NCBI RefSeq assembly: GCF_016908295.1
Contig: NZ_JAFBDO010000007.1
Location: 98,523 to 162,522, forward strand
Length of the DNA: 64,000 nt
Direction of reading: 5' to 3'
DNA from: Thalassobacillus pellis
GTDB lineage: Bacteria > Bacillota > Bacilli > Bacillales > Halobacillaceae
Shown here: in pieces, positions 8,341 through 16,999 of the stretch
Layout of the letters: each line of letters begins with the position of its first letter
Numbering within the stretch: position 1 is the stretch's first letter
Notes under the pieces: model-generated
Seen by the model: only the letters and a program-made list of their open reading frames with translations
Databases searched by the model: none
Told to the model about the DNA's origin: nothing
Position numbers and translations under genes: made by a program

Positions 8341-8937
8341 ATGTTCTTTATCAAAAAATATGCTTGGCTCCTGGTCCCTGTACTTCTGCTTGTTTGGATT
8401 GTCTATGGAGTTGATGAAAAAGACAAACCAACCGATCAGCAGGGTCTGTCATTAAAGACAGAAGAATTTTCAACAGACAGTGAAACAACGAAACGTTCTG
8501 AAGTGCAGAATCAAGTAATGGTCGATATCAAAGGAGAGGTTGCAACTCCTGGTGTCTATAAAACACCATTGAATAGCAGGGTAGCTGATGTAATTGATTT
8601 GGCGGGTGGGCTGACTGAACAAGCGGATCATACTTCCGTAAATATGGCTCAAAAAGTTCAGGATGAAATGATGATCATTATCACTGCGAAGGGAAAGACC
8701 GGTGGTGCAGACGGTCAACATAATAGTGAAGGGAACGAAAATGGAAAAATAAGGATTAATTACGCAAGTGAAACCGAAATTCAGAATTTGGAAGGTATTG
8801 GTCCATCAAAAGCAAAGGCTATTGTCAAATATCGAGAAGAGAATGGTTTATTTCGTACCCCTGAAGACTTGCTTGAAGTGGGAGGCATTGGTGAAAAAAC
8901 ACTTGATAATATCAGCGATGCTATCCAGCTCCCTTAA
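8341..8937 (+). CDS. comEA: Competence DNA receptor ComEA
   Basis: 198 residues. One N-terminal membrane helix (about 8-24), an acidic linker, a SLBB-like domain (VMVDIKGEVATPGVYK onward) and a C-terminal pair of helix-hairpin-helix motifs (NLEGIGPSKAKAIVKYREE and LLEVGGIGEKTLDNI), which bind double-stranded DNA at the cell surface during transformation. I prefer ATG 8341; GTG 8329 in the same frame lies too close to the AAAGG sequence to use it. No clear ComK box (AAAA-N5-TTTT) is visible upstream. Confidence 0.94.
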   Translation: MFFIKKYAWLLVPVLLLVWIVYGVDEKDKPTDQQGLSLKTEEFSTDSETTKRSEVQNQVMVDIKGEVATPGVYKTPLNSRVADVIDLAGGLTEQADHTSVNMAQKVQDEMMIIITAKGKTGGADGQHNSEGNENGKIRINYASETEIQNLEGIGPSKAKAIVKYREENGLFRTPEDLLEVGGIGEKTLDNISDAIQLP

Positions 8938-9013
8938 TGCGTTGACGTTTTTACAAATGACCGTGTAAACTGAACTTTGACAACAGGCTACATAGAAAAG
9001 GAGATTATTTTAA

Positions 9014-9595
9014 ATGGAGCGAATTTCCTGGAATCAATATTTTATGGCACAAAGTCACTTGCTGAAAATGCGCAGTACATGCGAACGTCTGGCTGTAGGT
9101 GCCACGATTGTTAGAGATAAGCGAATGATTGCTGGAGGCTATAATGGCAGTGTGAGCGGAAGTGTGCATTGTGCTGATGAGGGCTGTTATGTCATCGATG
9201 GGCACTGTGTCCGAACAATTCATGCAGAAATGAATGCCATTCTTCAATGTGCAAAATTCGGTGTAGCCACAGAAGGTGCAGAGATCTATGTCACCCATTT
9301 TCCGTGTGTTCACTGTTGTAAGGCGATTATCCAGGCTGGTATAAAGGCTGTCTATTATAGTACAGATTATCGCAACCACCCATATGCAATCGAACTGTTC
9401 CGTGAAGCGGGCGTTGAAATGCATAAAGTGGAATTAGAGAACATCTCCCTTGATCCGTATCATTCAGAAAAGCTTGAGTTCATGGATGAGTTAATTAATG
9501 AAATAGAAGCCAGAGGGGCAGAACCTGAGAAGGTTTCAGGTTTGAAAGAAGTCGCAAAAAAGCTTTTTCATCAAAGCCATACCCATGAAGCTTGA
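9014..9595 (+). CDS. comEB: dCMP deaminase ComEB
   Basis: 193 residues. Zinc deaminase motifs HAEMNAI (His70, catalytic Glu72) and PCVHC (97-101) identify a cytidine/deoxycytidylate deaminase, converting dCMP to dUMP. In B. subtilis the gene lies in the late competence operon without being required for DNA uptake. Start ATG 9014 with AAGGAG upstream. Its last 11 bases overlap comEC. Confidence 0.94.
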   Translation: MERISWNQYFMAQSHLLKMRSTCERLAVGATIVRDKRMIAGGYNGSVSGSVHCADEGCYVIDGHCVRTIHAEMNAILQCAKFGVATEGAEIYVTHFPCVHCCKAIIQAGIKAVYYSTDYRNHPYAIELFREAGVEMHKVELENISLDPYHSEKLEFMDELINEIEARGAEPEKVSGLKEVAKKLFHQSHTHEA

Positions 9596-11888
9596 TTACC
9601 AGGGACAGTGGCATCTGGTGGCTGCTCCTTTTATGTTGGGGGGAATAGCTGCCGGAGGCCATATGGCTGCCTGGTTGATTGGCGCAGTGGCAATATGTAC
9701 AAGCTGTTATATGCGGTTAAGGAATCAAATGCTGGTCTGTATAATGGTTGCAGCCTTCCTATCAGGTTACGTTCTTATCAGTAACGATTCCCCAAAGAAA
9801 GCCAAAGATACAGGTTCTTCCATTTCTCAAGGGGAAATAATAACACCAGTGAACGAAACAGACGTTAAAATGGAAGTGACCATTCATGATAAATCCTCCA
9901 GGCAGAAAATGCTCGTTACCTATTTTAAAGGTGAGGATTCAGCGGGAAAGGTGAAAACTTTTCGTTCGTCCTGGAAGTATGGCGCAAAATGTATGATCGA
10001 TGCGGAAGTTACGCCAGTTGCGACGGCGACAAATCCTGGTCAATTTGATTTTCGTGCCTATCTTTTTCGAAGGGGAATAGAAAAGCAAATTATTGTTGAT
10101 GATAAAACACCCATTACATGTACGGGATCTTCATGGCTTGCAAACATACACGATATTCGGTCCGGATTGATTGATCGTACTAAAAACCATCTCCCCGGAG
10201 AAACCGCTGACTGGGCTAATGCATTGATTCTTGGTGATATGGATGGTTTATCCCATGAAACAATCGAGTTGTTTCGCAGGTGGAATTTATCCCATATCCT
10301 TGCCATCTCCGGTATGCATGTTGGTCTATTGGCAGCGATTTGCTATTTTTGTCTGTACCGGACGGGGTTGATGACAATAGAAAAAAGCCAGTGGTGCTTG
10401 GTTTTTATACTCCCGTTATATAGTGTTCTTGCTGGAGGAGCACCATCTGTTCTGCGTGCTGCAGCAATGATTTTCTGTGGATTGTTATTAGTTAAGGTCA
10501 GATATCGTCTGCAAATGACCGATATGATCAGTCTCCTGTTTATACTCTTCTTGTTCATTAATCCAGCCTATTTTTATCATCTTGGTTTTCAGTTTTCCTT
10601 TCTTGCCACCTTTGCTCTTATCCTCTCAGGGAAATGGCTGAAAGGCTCTAATAAACTTCTTCTTCTCATCCGCATCAGTTTCATCAGTCAAATGGCCATC
10701 CTTCCGCTGCAACTCCATTATTTCTATCTTTTTAATCCCTTATCCTTAATCATTAATCTCCTCTTTGTTCCTTATTTCACCATCCTTGTTATACCCTTTA
10801 TGTTTGGGCTTTTCATGCTTCAATTTTTGTCCCTTCCATTTATGGATATATTGTCGGAAATGTTCACCATAGTAAACGGCCAAATTTTCAAGCTGCTCTA
10901 TATAATGGATGATCATTTGTATTACCCATGGGTTACAGGGCAGTTGACCAGCGGATATATAGCTGCTTATTATGTGCTAATGATTATTATGTTCTCTTTT
11001 TTGGATAAAGAAAAACAAACGCAAGCATTTATCAGTTCCATTTTAGCCATTTTAATACTGGTCTTTTTTTCAGGGAAAGCTTATTTCAAAGAACACGGTT
11101 ATTTAACTATGCTTGATGTCGGCCAAGGTGACTGTATGGTGATTGAACTTCCATATCGAAGAGGGATCGTAATGATTGATGCGGCTGGTCCTGCTCCTTT
11201 CACCCAAAATAAAAATAAAATCGCTGAAGATATTATCCAGCCATTTTTACACTCGCGTGGTATTACAGAAGTGGATACATTGTTTATGACACATGAGGAT
11301 GCGGATCATATTGGCAGTACGGAAAGGCTGGTAAGTCTGATAAAAGTAAATAGCGTTGTAGTAAGTCCATATTTCCGATTTCCTGACAAGTTGAAAAAGG
11401 TGCTTGTAGAAAATGAAGTCGAGTTAGGGGTAGTTGGCCAGGGTTATGTAGAGATCGGTAGTCAAAAATTTTATTTTCTTAGTCCCAGGGAGGATCAAAA
11501 AGACACCAATCAGAATTCATTAGTCCTTTACACAGAATTTGGGGCTGCAAAATGGTTATTTACAGGGGATATATCGATAAGGGAGGAAGAAAGAATCATT
11601 AAAGATTATCCTGCTCTTGATATCGATGTGTTGAAAGTGGCTCATCATGGGAGTAATACTTCGACATCTGAAGGGTTCCTCAAGGAAGTAAGACCATCGA
11701 TAGCGTTAATTTCAGCAGGAAGAAAAAATCGATATGGGCATCCACACAAAGACATCGTTGACAGGCTTACGAAAAATCGAGTCGACATTCTGCGAACGGA
11801 TCTACATGGCGCCATTCAGTATGCATATGATGACGAAAGAGGAACATTTACCTCTTTTCTCACGTATAGTAGGATAAATAAGCGATAA
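9585..11888 (+). CDS. comEC: Competence DNA channel ComEC/Rec2
   Basis: 767 residues, the membrane pore that carries transforming single-stranded DNA into the cell. N-terminal helices and a soluble DUF4131/OB-like region (about 60-200), the competence domain with many membrane helices (about 230-490, including HILAISGMHVGLLAAI), and a C-terminal metallo-beta-lactamase-like domain (about 505-760) with LDVGQGDCMVIELP, THEDADHIGS and VAHHGSNTS. The HxDxDH zinc motif is intact, consistent with the proposed nuclease that degrades the non-transforming strand. Start overlaps comEB, so translation is probably coupled. Confidence 0.95.
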   Translation: MKLDYQGQWHLVAAPFMLGGIAAGGHMAAWLIGAVAICTSCYMRLRNQMLVCIMVAAFLSGYVLISNDSPKKAKDTGSSISQGEIITPVNETDVKMEVTIHDKSSRQKMLVTYFKGEDSAGKVKTFRSSWKYGAKCMIDAEVTPVATATNPGQFDFRAYLFRRGIEKQIIVDDKTPITCTGSSWLANIHDIRSGLIDRTKNHLPGETADWANALILGDMDGLSHETIELFRRWNLSHILAISGMHVGLLAAICYFCLYRTGLMTIEKSQWCLVFILPLYSVLAGGAPSVLRAAAMIFCGLLLVKVRYRLQMTDMISLLFILFLFINPAYFYHLGFQFSFLATFALILSGKWLKGSNKLLLLIRISFISQMAILPLQLHYFYLFNPLSLIINLLFVPYFTILVIPFMFGLFMLQFLSLPFMDILSEMFTIVNGQIFKLLYIMDDHLYYPWVTGQLTSGYIAAYYVLMIIMFSFLDKEKQTQAFISSILAILILVFFSGKAYFKEHGYLTMLDVGQGDCMVIELPYRRGIVMIDAAGPAPFTQNKNKIAEDIIQPFLHSRGITEVDTLFMTHEDADHIGSTERLVSLIKVNSVVVSPYFRFPDKLKKVLVENEVELGVVGQGYVEIGSQKFYFLSPREDQKDTNQNSLVLYTEFGAAKWLFTGDISIREEERIIKDYPALDIDVLKVAHHGSNTSTSEGFLKEVRPSIALISAGRKNRYGHPHKDIVDRLTKNRVDILRTDLHGAIQYAYDDERGTFTSFLTYSRINKR

Positions 11889-11910
11889 ATATTATTATAT
11901 CCGCTCATTA

Positions 11911-12002
11911 GAAAAACTTGGCTTGTCGCCAAGTCCTTATGGCGAAAGCCTTAGTTTTGCTTATACTTTAATACTTTAACAGAGTTAAACTTTCTTAAAG
12001 TA
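11911..12002 (-). repeat. Terminator-linked dispersed repeat, copy 1 (reverse orientation)
   Basis: About 92 bases nearly identical to copies at 29083, 31012 and 61138. Read on the minus strand it begins right after the T-run of the yqzM terminator with ACTTTAAGAAAGTTTAACT and ends with the hairpin ACTTGGCGACAAGCCAAGT plus a T-run. No open frame. It fills most of the gap between comEC and yqzM. Confidence 0.85.
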
Positions 12003-12004
12003 TT

Positions 12005-12033
12005 AAAAAAGACTGCCCTTTGAGCAGTCTTTT
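12005..12033. terminator. Bidirectional terminator of yqzM
   Basis: AAAAGACTGC / GCAGTCTTTT stem around a short loop, with A-run and T-run on each side, 10 bases past the yqzM stop. Confidence 0.85.
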
Positions 12034-12042
12034 GGGATTGGA

Positions 12043-12177
12043 TTATAGACCGATGACACTCACCACTACGCCAATGAAGAAAATGATGAAAAAGAACAAG
12101 AATGAAAAAATGAAGCCATTGGCAGAATCGATGACATCGTTGGTTTTTGTTTGTGCATCCTTCTTAAATTCATTCAC
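12043..12177 (-). CDS. yqzM: Small membrane protein YqzM
   Basis: A 44-codon minus-strand gene starting at GTG 12177 with GGAGGGG five bases upstream. The product begins MNEFKKDAQTKTNDVIDSA and then has a single strongly hydrophobic helix (about residues 21-43). Size, the N-terminal motif with NDV-DSA, and location between comEC and holA match YqzM of B. subtilis, whose function is unknown. The plus-strand frame over the same bases is a shadow. Confidence 0.85.
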   Translation of the reverse strand: MNEFKKDAQTKTNDVIDSANGFIFSFLFFFIIFFIGVVVSVIGL

Positions 12178-12259
12178 TGTAACCCCTCCTATATCTGGTT
12201 TTTAGTATAAGGCAAACAGAAGTAAAAATCCATAATCATTCAAAATAAAATATAAAAAA

Positions 12260-12520
12260 TCCTATTCGGATTATTTTTATTGCCTTGGTTAGCAAGAGTT
12301 GTCATCTATAGTTTTTGTCCTTTTGGTCAATCTATAACCGAAGGACAATTTCGCCGCACTTTCTTACTCCCGGGAAAGAAGGTGCGACGTTCATATAGAT
12401 TACTCAGGTACCTCGAAAAAGATGCTTTTGACAAGGCTTCCTAACCGGCATAAAATTAGAACATTGGTTCTTTTAAGAAGGATAGGAACTAAACGAGGTG
12501 CCTGTCACCTTTTAAACCTT
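12260..12520. other. Geneless, hairpin-rich region upstream of holA
   Basis: No coding frame of any recognisable family. Several inverted repeats: AAATCC/GGATT with T-runs (about 12257-12280), GTCCTTTTGGT/ACCGAAGGAC around 12317-12346, AATCTATA/TATAGATT (about 12329-12401) enclosing GCCGCACTTTCTT/AAGAAGGTGCGAC, and AGGTG-CCTGT-CACCT near 12497-12511. It could be a structured RNA or the remains of a REP-type mobile element; see the findings. Confidence 0.4.
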
Positions 12521-12541
12521 TTAGGCAGAGGTGGAAAACAA

Positions 12542-13588
12542 GTGAGTTATATGGATGTTCTGAAAAAAATTAACAAAAAGCAATTTTCCTCAGTGTACTT
12601 ATTATATGGAACAGAATCTTACATGATTCAGGATATTAAGCAGAAAATATTGGCCAACGCCTTGAATGAAGAAGATCAGGATGTAAATGTATCCTCCTAT
12701 GATCTTGAAGAAACACCGATAGAGGATGTTGTGACTGATGCAGAAACGTACCCTTTTTTTGGTGAGAGGAAAATTATCATAGCGGACAAGCCTGTGTTTA
12801 TGAAAGCAAAACCAGATAAACTACCTTTTGACCATAATGTAGATGCTCTGCAATCTTACCTTTCAAACCCGGCTGATTATTCTATCCTTATTTTAACTGC
12901 CCCATACGAAAAGCTCGATGAGAGAAAAAAAGTCATAAAACTGCTTAAAAAGCAGGGGGAAGCAGTAGCTTGTGAACCTGTTAAAGAGTGGAATTTAGAT
13001 GAATGGATCCAAACACTTGCTGACCAGTTACATATTCATGTGCCAAAGGAATTGCATGAACTGTTCATCAGGGAAATTGGAACAAACTTGATGGTGCTCC
13101 AAAGTGAAATGGAAAAACTTGCTTTGAACCTCGGTGAAAATGGCGTAGTTACGAAAGAGCTTGCGGAAGAAATGCTTTCTCATTCAGCGGAGGCATCTGG
13201 TTTGAAGTTGGTTGATGCGGTGATGGAAAGAAATTTATCTCGTGCCATCCATCTATATAAAGATCTTTTGCGTACCAATGAAGATCCAATTGCACTGACC
13301 GCATTATTGGCATCTCAATTCCGAATAATATATCAGGCTAAGATTTTAAAACAGAAGGGATATGCTCCAAACCAGATGCGTCAATATATCCAGGCCCATC
13401 CATATGTGATTAAGATGGCTATGAAACGTGAACAGTACTTTACGCAAATAGAACTGGAACAAATCATGAATCAGTTAACCGAAACTGATCAGCATATCAA
13501 GCAGGGAAGGGTAGAGAAAAACCTTGCCTTTGAACTACTTTTATACCAGCTGATCAATATTAAACAAGCTTCAGAACGAATCGGATAA
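12542..13588 (+). CDS. holA: DNA polymerase III delta subunit HolA
   Basis: 348 residues, the clamp-loader subunit that opens the sliding clamp. N-terminal AAA+-like domain begins VLKKINKKQFSSVYLLYGTE, with LDERKKVIKLLKKQG and the C-terminal collar part LFIREIGTNLMVLQSEMEKL, LVDAVMERNLSRAI. The frame is open for 40 more codons upstream, but I start at GTG 12542 because GAGGTGG lies seven bases before it and the length then equals the B. subtilis protein (YqeN). Confidence 0.93.
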   Translation: MSYMDVLKKINKKQFSSVYLLYGTESYMIQDIKQKILANALNEEDQDVNVSSYDLEETPIEDVVTDAETYPFFGERKIIIADKPVFMKAKPDKLPFDHNVDALQSYLSNPADYSILILTAPYEKLDERKKVIKLLKKQGEAVACEPVKEWNLDEWIQTLADQLHIHVPKELHELFIREIGTNLMVLQSEMEKLALNLGENGVVTKELAEEMLSHSAEASGLKLVDAVMERNLSRAIHLYKDLLRTNEDPIALTALLASQFRIIYQAKILKQKGYAPNQMRQYIQAHPYVIKMAMKREQYFTQIELEQIMNQLTETDQHIKQGRVEKNLAFELLLYQLINIKQASERIG

Positions 13589-13623
13589 CATGCAACATAG
13601 AAGATGGATAACGAAACCGAATT

Positions 13624-13670
13624 AAAAAACGGAGTCCTGCTGCAGTTAAGGCAGAGGACTCCGTTTTTTT
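13624..13670. terminator. Bidirectional terminator between holA and rpsT
   Basis: AAAAAACGGAGTCCT pairs with AGGACTCCGTTTTTT around an inner GCTGC/GCAG loop. Strong symmetrical terminator between convergent genes. Confidence 0.92.
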
Positions 13671-13731
13671 AGAAAAGTAAAAACGACCCTGGCAAGAGTC
13701 GCTTGTTGGTCATAAATTCAAAAAAAGCAGC

Positions 13732-13992
13732 TTACAGGCTGTTTACTTTTTTCTCTAGGCGAGATTTTTGACGATTGCCATTGTTTTGGTGGATGATTCC
13801 AGCCTGAACAGCTTTGTCAATTTTCTTTTTTGCAGTCTGAAGAGCGTTTTTAGCACTCTCTCCATCATTGTTATTCACAAGAGTTTCGACGCGTTTAACA
13901 GCCGTACGCATATCCCCTTTGTATACAAGGTTTTGAGCGCGGCGGTCATCTGTTGTGCGTACACGCTTGATGGCAGATTTAATATTTGGCAT
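13732..13992 (-). CDS. rpsT: 30S ribosomal protein S20
   Basis: 86 residues, highly basic and alpha-helical: begins MPNIKSAIKRVRTTDDRRAQ, with the typical KKKIDKAVQAGIIHQNNGNR before the end. S20 binds 16S rRNA early in 30S assembly. Start ATG 13992 with GGGAGGTG upstream. As in B. subtilis it points away from gpr and converges on holA. Confidence 0.97.
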   Translation of the reverse strand: MPNIKSAIKRVRTTDDRRAQNLVYKGDMRTAVKRVETLVNNNDGESAKNALQTAKKKIDKAVQAGIIHQNNGNRQKSRLEKKVNSL

Positions 13993-14153
13993 GATTTCAC
14001 CTCCCAGGTAAAAACATAAGACTCATTCATATCGAACAAGAGACATTTTACCAAAGCGTAACACAGTTTTCAATAGATTTATAAAGACTGAGTGGGATAC
14101 AGGTATAAAACAACGGTCTCTGCTCCAAGCTATTACCAAAAAGGAGACTAAAT

Positions 14154-15248
14154 ATGGGTGAAAATAGTATTGACTTTACTGTACGTACGGATTTAGCTGT
14201 CGAGGCTAAGGAAATGGTCGTTAAAGATGAAAAGACTAACCAATATCCTGCGGGTATCGAAGTAGAAGAGAAAAAGGTCAATGACATTAATGTTACGTAT
14301 GTCACCATTGATGAAGCAGCTGAGGAGCAGCTGGGGAAAAAACCGGGAAATTATGTAACCCTTGAGTCAAAAGCGATCAGGAATCAAGACACCCAAATGC
14401 AAAAAAAGCTCGCAGGTGTTTTAGCTGATGAACTTGGTTATTTATTCGAATTAAATAACATAAAACCGAACCAGGAATGCTTGGTCGTTGGGTTAGGCAA
14501 TCACAACGTAACTCCCGATGCACTTGGTCCGCTGGCGATGGAAAAGATCATGGTAACAACACACCTGTTCAAGCTTCGTCCAGAAACTGTATCGGAAGGA
14601 TACCGTCCAGTATCAGCTATTACTCCAGGGGTAATGGGAGTGACGGGAGTTGAAACAAGTGACGTTATTCTTGGAATAATCGAAAAAACAAAGCCTGATT
14701 TTGTTATCGCTATCGACGCCCTTGCCTCACGTTCTATCGACCGGATAAATGCAACCATTCAACTGTCAGATGCAGGGATACATCCCGGCTCAGGAGTAGG
14801 CAATAAACGGAAAGAACTCAGCAAAGATACCCTTGATATTCCGGTGATTGCTGTTGGGGTTCCAACTGTTGTGGATGCTGTCACGATTACGAGCGATACC
14901 ATCGACTATCTGCTTAAGCATCTTGGGCGGGAATGGAGAGAAAAAGATGATCCTTCCAAATCCCTTACTCCTGCCAGCATGACATTTGGAGAACGGGAAT
15001 TGCGTGAAGAAGATTTGCCAGGGGAAGAACAGCGAAGAGCTATCCTTGGAATGGTCGGCGGGCTGCAGGAACAAGAAAAGCGTCAGTTGATCGGAGAAGT
15101 ACTAAAACCTCTGGGCCATAACCTGATGGTTACCCCTAAAGAAGTAGACGGTTTCATCAAGGATATGGCACATACGTTAGCGGCTGGTATTAACGGCGCC
15201 CTCCATCAAAGCGTAGAAGGAGAAGATTCTCAATCTTTCACACGTTAA
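14154..15248 (+). CDS. gpr: Germination protease GPR
   Basis: 364 residues, peptidase family A25, which degrades small acid-soluble proteins during spore outgrowth. Begins [20 protein letters not shown]; the early part contains the propeptide removed on maturation. Core stretches: [45 protein letters not shown] and [14 protein letters not shown]. It is a specific marker for endospore formers. Ribosome site AAGGAG before ATG 14154. Expected to be made in the forespore under sigma-F/G, though I could not define that promoter with confidence. Confidence 0.96.
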   Translation: MGENSIDFTVRTDLAVEAKEMVVKDEKTNQYPAGIEVEEKKVNDINVTYVTIDEAAEEQLGKKPGNYVTLESKAIRNQDTQMQKKLAGVLADELGYLFELNNIKPNQECLVVGLGNHNVTPDALGPLAMEKIMVTTHLFKLRPETVSEGYRPVSAITPGVMGVTGVETSDVILGIIEKTKPDFVIAIDALASRSIDRINATIQLSDAGIHPGSGVGNKRKELSKDTLDIPVIAVGVPTVVDAVTITSDTIDYLLKHLGREWREKDDPSKSLTPASMTFGERELREEDLPGEEQRRAILGMVGGLQEQEKRQLIGEVLKPLGHNLMVTPKEVDGFIKDMAHTLAAGINGALHQSVEGEDSQSFTR

Positions 15249-15263
15249 ATTTAATAGAGGAAA

Positions 15264-15289
15264 TGATAGAGAACAGTTCTATTTTTTCT
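15264..15289 (+). terminator. Weak terminator after gpr
   Basis: ATAGAGAAC-A-GTTCTAT with one bulged base, then a six-T run, 16 bases after gpr. Confidence 0.5.
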
Positions 15290-15341
15290 AACCCTTCATA
15301 GACTTTAGTAATCAGCTTAAGGTCATGAAGGGAATGGGGAT

Positions 15342-16505
15342 ATGAAAAAAAAGAAGCTTCTGCCGACGCTTAGAAACCAAAGGGTCAAAGGCTTATATAC
15401 GCGCACTGGCATGGCAGTCGGTGCTATGCTGGCCCTGCTCCTGATCATCGGCGCGATGACAAGTGTCAATTCTACTTACCGGATATATTCTGAAACGATT
15501 CAAAGCTGGACAAGTCAAATTGAAGGTCCCTCCTTTCTCTATTTGTTCAGCTTGGAAAACCGAGTTTTCAAAGAAGCTTATCCAGAAAACCTGGAACCAC
15601 CGGAATTATCGACTCTGTCTTTCCAGTTGGCAACCAGCCTTACTCCTAATGATCCAAGAAGCTTACTCGGACATGAACTTCCTGGTCTTTCTACTTATAA
15701 TGGTGAAATAATTATTGCCGGGAAAGGAACGGATTACGCCAACTTACCTGTAGAATCGCATGCGCCATTGGATGTTGTCCAGAAAGAGCAGGAGGCGGTT
15801 GAGGGAGAAGAAAAAGATCCTCCAGAAAAAGATAAACAACAAGGACCTAGCACAAATGGGAAAAATATCGTCTACATTTATCATTCTCATAATCGGGAAT
15901 CCTTTCTTCCGCATTTACCTGAAGGTACTGATTCTGTTTTTCACAGTGAAGTCAATATTACAAAAGTCGGCGATCGTTTAGGGGAAAGTCTGGAGGCTAA
16001 CGGCATAGGTGCAATGGTAGATCATACAGATATAACGGGGAGCCTGTCAGGTAAAGGAATGGAGTATTACGAATCCTATGATGCCGCCAGACCTGTAGTA
16101 AAGGAAGCGATGGCAGAAAACGAAAGCCTGACATACTTTTTTGACCTGCACCGTGATGCTTTAAAGAGAAAAGATACGACTACTGAAATTAATGGAAAAG
16201 ATTATGCGCGAATCATGTTTGTTATAGGGGCAGAACATCCAGATTATGAAAAAAACCTCCAGTTAGCGACAGATCTGCATAAAAAAATAGAGGAAAAATA
16301 TCCTGGTATCAGCCGGGGGGTCATCAAAAAAGAAGGAAGCGGCGTTGATGGAAAGTATAATCAGGATTTATCCCAAAAAGCTATCCTGATTGAATTCGGA
16401 GGGGTAGAGAATAAACTGGAAGAGTTATATCGCACAGCTGATATTGTAGCGGAAGTGTTCAGTGACTATTACTGGGAGGATACAGAAAAAGTATCTGCAG
16501 AATAA
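15342..16505 (+). CDS. spoIIP: Stage II sporulation protein P (SpoIIP)
   Basis: 387 residues, the amidase/endopeptidase of the SpoIID-SpoIIM-SpoIIP machine that thins septal peptidoglycan for engulfment. One N-terminal membrane helix (about 25-45), a variable acidic linker, then the zinc amidase domain: VYIYHSHNRESFLPHLPEG, FDLHRDALKR and LIEFGGVENKLEELYRT provide the metal-binding histidines and the catalytic glutamate. An 8-bp inverted repeat CCCTTCAT/ATGAAGGG (15292-15332) precedes the start and covers part of the ribosome site. Confidence 0.95.
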   Translation: MKKKKLLPTLRNQRVKGLYTRTGMAVGAMLALLLIIGAMTSVNSTYRIYSETIQSWTSQIEGPSFLYLFSLENRVFKEAYPENLEPPELSTLSFQLATSLTPNDPRSLLGHELPGLSTYNGEIIIAGKGTDYANLPVESHAPLDVVQKEQEAVEGEEKDPPEKDKQQGPSTNGKNIVYIYHSHNRESFLPHLPEGTDSVFHSEVNITKVGDRLGESLEANGIGAMVDHTDITGSLSGKGMEYYESYDAARPVVKEAMAENESLTYFFDLHRDALKRKDTTTEINGKDYARIMFVIGAEHPDYEKNLQLATDLHKKIEEKYPGISRGVIKKEGSGVDGKYNQDLSQKAILIEFGGVENKLEELYRTADIVAEVFSDYYWEDTEKVSAE

Positions 16506-16521
16506 TCATGGAGGTGGTTTA

Positions 16522-16872
16522 ATGGTCAAATATATCATGTTCATACTGGTTACGATTTCCTTGTTTCTTTTCGGTGTATTATTCGGAATTAATCAGGCTA
16601 GTGAAGGAGTAGTACAGACAAGAGGATACACGACCGACCAGCTCCATGAGGCTCTGGTCATCAAAGATAAAACCAATGACACGTATGATGTGACTGTCAT
16701 GGGCGTTCCAATTGAACAGCATAGTGTAGAGGAAAAACTGCATGTGTACAAATCGGAAGCTGCTCACTCCAGTGTGAAAGTTGCAGAAGCCTTAGGTACA
16801 GGAGTAACGAAAGTATATGACCTGTTCATTACCACAGTCGCTAAAATTGTAGAACCATTATTTGAAACATAA
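16522..16872 (+). CDS. yqxA: DUF3679 membrane protein YqxA
   Basis: 116 residues beginning at ATG 16522 after GGAGGTGG. N-terminal hydrophobic helix (about 3-24, MVKYIMFILVTISLFLFG) and an extracytoplasmic tail with ARTG-free, moderately charged sequence; ends VAKIVEPLFET. Placement between spoIIP and lepA equals YqxA of B. subtilis, which has no assigned function. It is likely co-transcribed with spoIIP (16-base gap), suggesting a sporulation context. Confidence 0.8.
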   Translation: MVKYIMFILVTISLFLFGVLFGINQASEGVVQTRGYTTDQLHEALVIKDKTNDTYDVTVMGVPIEQHSVEEKLHVYKSEAAHSSVKVAEALGTGVTKVYDLFITTVAKIVEPLFET

Positions 16873-16882
16873 TTGATCAGCT

Positions 16883-16919
16883 GGCCAGGTAACTTCAAAT
16901 CCGGTTCCCTGGCTTTTTT
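16883..16919 (+). terminator. Terminator of spoIIP-yqxA
   Basis: GGCCAGG / CCTGGC stem, then six T, just after the yqxA stop. Confidence 0.75.
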
Positions 16920-16927
16920 GCTTTTCA

Positions 16928-16956
16928 TTGAATAATGGGTTATCTATTGCTATAAT
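16928..16956 (+). promoter_or_regulatory. Sigma-A promoter of lepA
   Basis: TTGAAT at 16928-16933, 17-base spacer, TATAAT at 16951-16956. It lies 44 bases before the lepA start. Confidence 0.75.
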
Positions 16957-16999
16957 CGAGGCTGGCTATCGTTCGTCATTATAGTAGGAGTGATTGAAA

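Noticed and set aside
12020..12205. Plus-strand frame over yqzM
   Set aside because: It is the complement of the YqzM gene, which has the right start, ribosome site, helix and position.
12422..12541. N-terminal extension of HolA by 40 codons
   Set aside because: The extra residues have no match to the family, cross an inverted repeat, and the GAGGTGG ribosome site fits GTG 12542.
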